Part shown: positions 40,950 to 42,134 of the stretch, one piece after another
How the letters are laid out: the number at the start of each line of letters is the position of its first letter
Numbering within the stretch: the stretch's first letter is position 1
Origin: Rhodospirillales bacterium
GTDB lineage: Bacteria; Pseudomonadota; Alphaproteobacteria; Reyranellales; Reyranellaceae
Direction: 5' to 3'
Assembly (NCBI GenBank): GCA_009377525.1
Contig: WHTW01000059.1
Span: forward strand, 1 to 42,134
DNA: 42,134 bases
The notes under the pieces: model-generated
What the model saw: only the letters and a program-made list of their open reading frames with translations
The model's database searches: none
What the model was told of the DNA's origin: nothing
Program-made: the position numbers and the translations under genes

Positions 40950-41963
40950 CTAGATGTAGCCGCGGATCAACTCCTCGGCGATCTGGATGGCGTTGAGCGC
41001 CGCGCCTTTGCGCAGGTTGTCGCTGACGACCCAGAGCGAAAGCCCGTTGTCGATCGTGGGATCGACGCGCACGCGGCTCACGAACACGCCGTCCTGGCCG
41101 GTGACTTCCTGCGGCGTGACATAGCCGCCGTTCTCGCGCCGATCGACGACCAGCACGCCGGGCTGGGCGGCGAGCACGCGGCGCGCCTCGTGCTCGTCGA
41201 GTGGCCGTTCGAGCTCGAGGTTCACCGCCTCGGCATGGCCGACGAAGACCGGTACGCGCACGCAGGTCGCGTGCACCTTGATCTTGGGATCGAGGATCTT
41301 CTTGGTCTCGACCACCATCTTCCATTCTTCCTTGGTCGAGCCGTCATCCATGAAGGCGTCGATGTGGGGAATGACGTTGAAGGCGATGCCCTTGGTGAAC
41401 TTCTTGGCCTCGAGCGTCTGGTTCACGAAGAAGCTCTTGGTCTGGTTCAAGAGCTCGTCCATGCCTTCCTTGCCGGCGCCCGACGTCGATTGATAGGTCG
41501 ATACCACGACGCGCTTGATACCGGCGGCGTCGTGGATCGGCTTCAGCGCCACCACCATCTGGATGGTCGAGCAGTTGGGGTTGGCGATGATGCCGCGCGC
41601 CTTGTAGCCCGCGATCGCCTTGGCATTGACCTCGGGCACGACCAGCGGCACGTCGGGGTCCATGCGCCAGTAGGAGGTGTTGTCGATCACCACGGCGCCG
41701 GCCTTGGCGGCGCGCGGGCTGTGCTCGGCCGACACCTTGGCGCCGGGCGAGCTCAGCACGATGTCGATGCCCTTGAAATCGAACTTGGCGAGGTCCTGGA
41801 CCTTCAGGACCGAGTTCTCGCCGAACGACGTCTGCTTGCCGACCGAACGCGCAGAGGCCAGCGCCACGACGTCATCGGCCGGGAAGTTCCGCTCGGCCAG
41901 GATCTGCAACATTTCGCGCCCGACATTGCCGGTCGCGCCGACGACGGCGACTCTGTAGCCCAT
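40950..41963 (-). CDS. asd: Aspartate-semialdehyde dehydrogenase
   Basis: A 337-residue enzyme that reduces aspartyl phosphate to aspartate semialdehyde for lysine, threonine, methionine and diaminopimelate synthesis. The NADP motif is VAVVGATGNVGREMLQIL near the N-terminus. The catalytic cysteine is in IIANPNCSTIQMV, and STYQSTSGAGKEGMDEL is the conserved substrate loop. The histidine region is VFVGHAEAVNLE. Length is normal. The 114-base gap to the TPR gene (40836-40949) is AT-rich and probably holds that gene's promoter. Confidence 0.97.
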   Translation of the reverse strand: MGYRVAVVGATGNVGREMLQILAERNFPADDVVALASARSVGKQTSFGENSVLKVQDLAKFDFKGIDIVLSSPGAKVSAEHSPRAAKAGAVVIDNTSYWRMDPDVPLVVPEVNAKAIAGYKARGIIANPNCSTIQMVVALKPIHDAAGIKRVVVSTYQSTSGAGKEGMDELLNQTKSFFVNQTLEAKKFTKGIAFNVIPHIDAFMDDGSTKEEWKMVVETKKILDPKIKVHATCVRVPVFVGHAEAVNLELERPLDEHEARRVLAAQPGVLVVDRRENGGYVTPQEVTGQDGVFVSRVRVDPTIDNGLSLWVVSDNLRKGAALNAIQIAEELIRGYI

Positions 41964-42054
41964 GATTCACCCGATTGGAGGGATGCCGGGAGATACGCGC
42001 CGGGCGGGGGTTTTGCAACTGACCCTGCCTCCCCACGCTTTGCGTCTGTCGGAT

Positions 42055-42134
42055 TCACACATCGTGACGCCGCAAGGTAGTGCCGTACTTGATGGCGTGG
42101 AAGTCGGCGAGACCGATACGCATGACCTTGGGGC
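42055..42134 (-). CDS. Unidentified protein, C-terminal end only
   Basis: An open minus-strand frame enters from the right edge and ends at TGA (42057-42055). It encodes PKVMRIGLADFHAIKYGTTL and then RRHDV. The composition looks coding, and the position 91 bases upstream of asd on the same strand fits a neighbouring gene. Too little is present to name it. Confidence 0.5.
   Translation of the reverse strand, partial: PKVMRIGLADFHAIKYGTTLRRHDV

Overview
This window is high-GC, gene-dense bacterial chromosome. It looks like an alphaproteobacterium, possibly Rhodospirillales or Reyranella-like, but the genus is a guess. The basis is the PhaR-type PHB regulator, the sdhCDAB gene order, the ethylmalonyl-CoA-pathway gene mch beside an Mcl2-like gene, many GTG and TTG starts, and several large palindromic intergenic repeats of the kind common in that class. 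No rRNA, tRNA, CRISPR array, transposase or phage gene was seen. No gene-free stretch exceeds about 180 bases. The longest ones are filled by repeats (7986-8160) or form the divergent promoter region upstream of phaR (21171-21322).

Layout. 1-844: C-terminal part of a cation/proton antiporter with universal-stress-protein domains, apparently frameshifted. 890-7985 (minus): P1-family peptidase, then a peptide-type ABC transporter (binding protein and two permeases, no ATPase), an NTF2-like exported protein, a beta-propeller protein and a patatin lipoprotein. 8161-12203 (minus): tightly packed carboxymuconolactone decarboxylase-like gene, tam, ggt and rlmI. 12266-12991: phaB, closed by a good intrinsic terminator. 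13116-14829 (plus): MFS transporter and a small lipoprotein. 14831-15408: two perfect palindromes and a hicBA toxin-antitoxin pair. 15477-17023 (minus): phaA thiolase and a cupin. 17094-18721: GNAT and acyltransferase-3 genes that converge and overlap. 18855-21170 (minus): small coiled-coil protein, PHA synthase-like hydrolase overlapping it out of frame, and a membrane LytTR regulator. 21323-22148 (plus): phaR and a DUF1289 protein. 22280-24792: enoyl-CoA hydratase and a divergent D-aminopeptidase-like enzyme. 24863-26536 (minus): frameshifted amino-acid binding protein and a decayed VapC with its intact antitoxin. 26586-30031 (minus): sdhCDAB. 30156-32101 (minus): Mcl2-like gene and mch. 32167-36011 (plus): pdxY, a LysE exporter and a radical SAM plus two transferase operon. 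36111-39389 (plus): autotransporter. 39405-42134 (minus): TPR-glycosyltransferase, asd and the tail of an unidentified gene.

How the genes fit together. Much of the middle of the window handles acetyl-CoA-derived carbon. PhaA and PhaB make 3-hydroxybutyryl-CoA, which can go to PHB (PhaC-like protein, PhaR control) or into the ethylmalonyl-CoA pathway (Mch, Mcl2-like). The succinate and malate released there enter the TCA cycle through SdhCDAB. A second theme is peptide and amino-acid recovery: P1 peptidase, peptide transporter parts, gamma-glutamyltransferase, D-aminopeptidase and an amino-acid binding protein. Three reading-frame breaks in otherwise conserved proteins (near 170, 25611 and 26040) could be real decay or sequence errors. 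The VapC break is a deletion of about 23 bases and is the most likely to be real.
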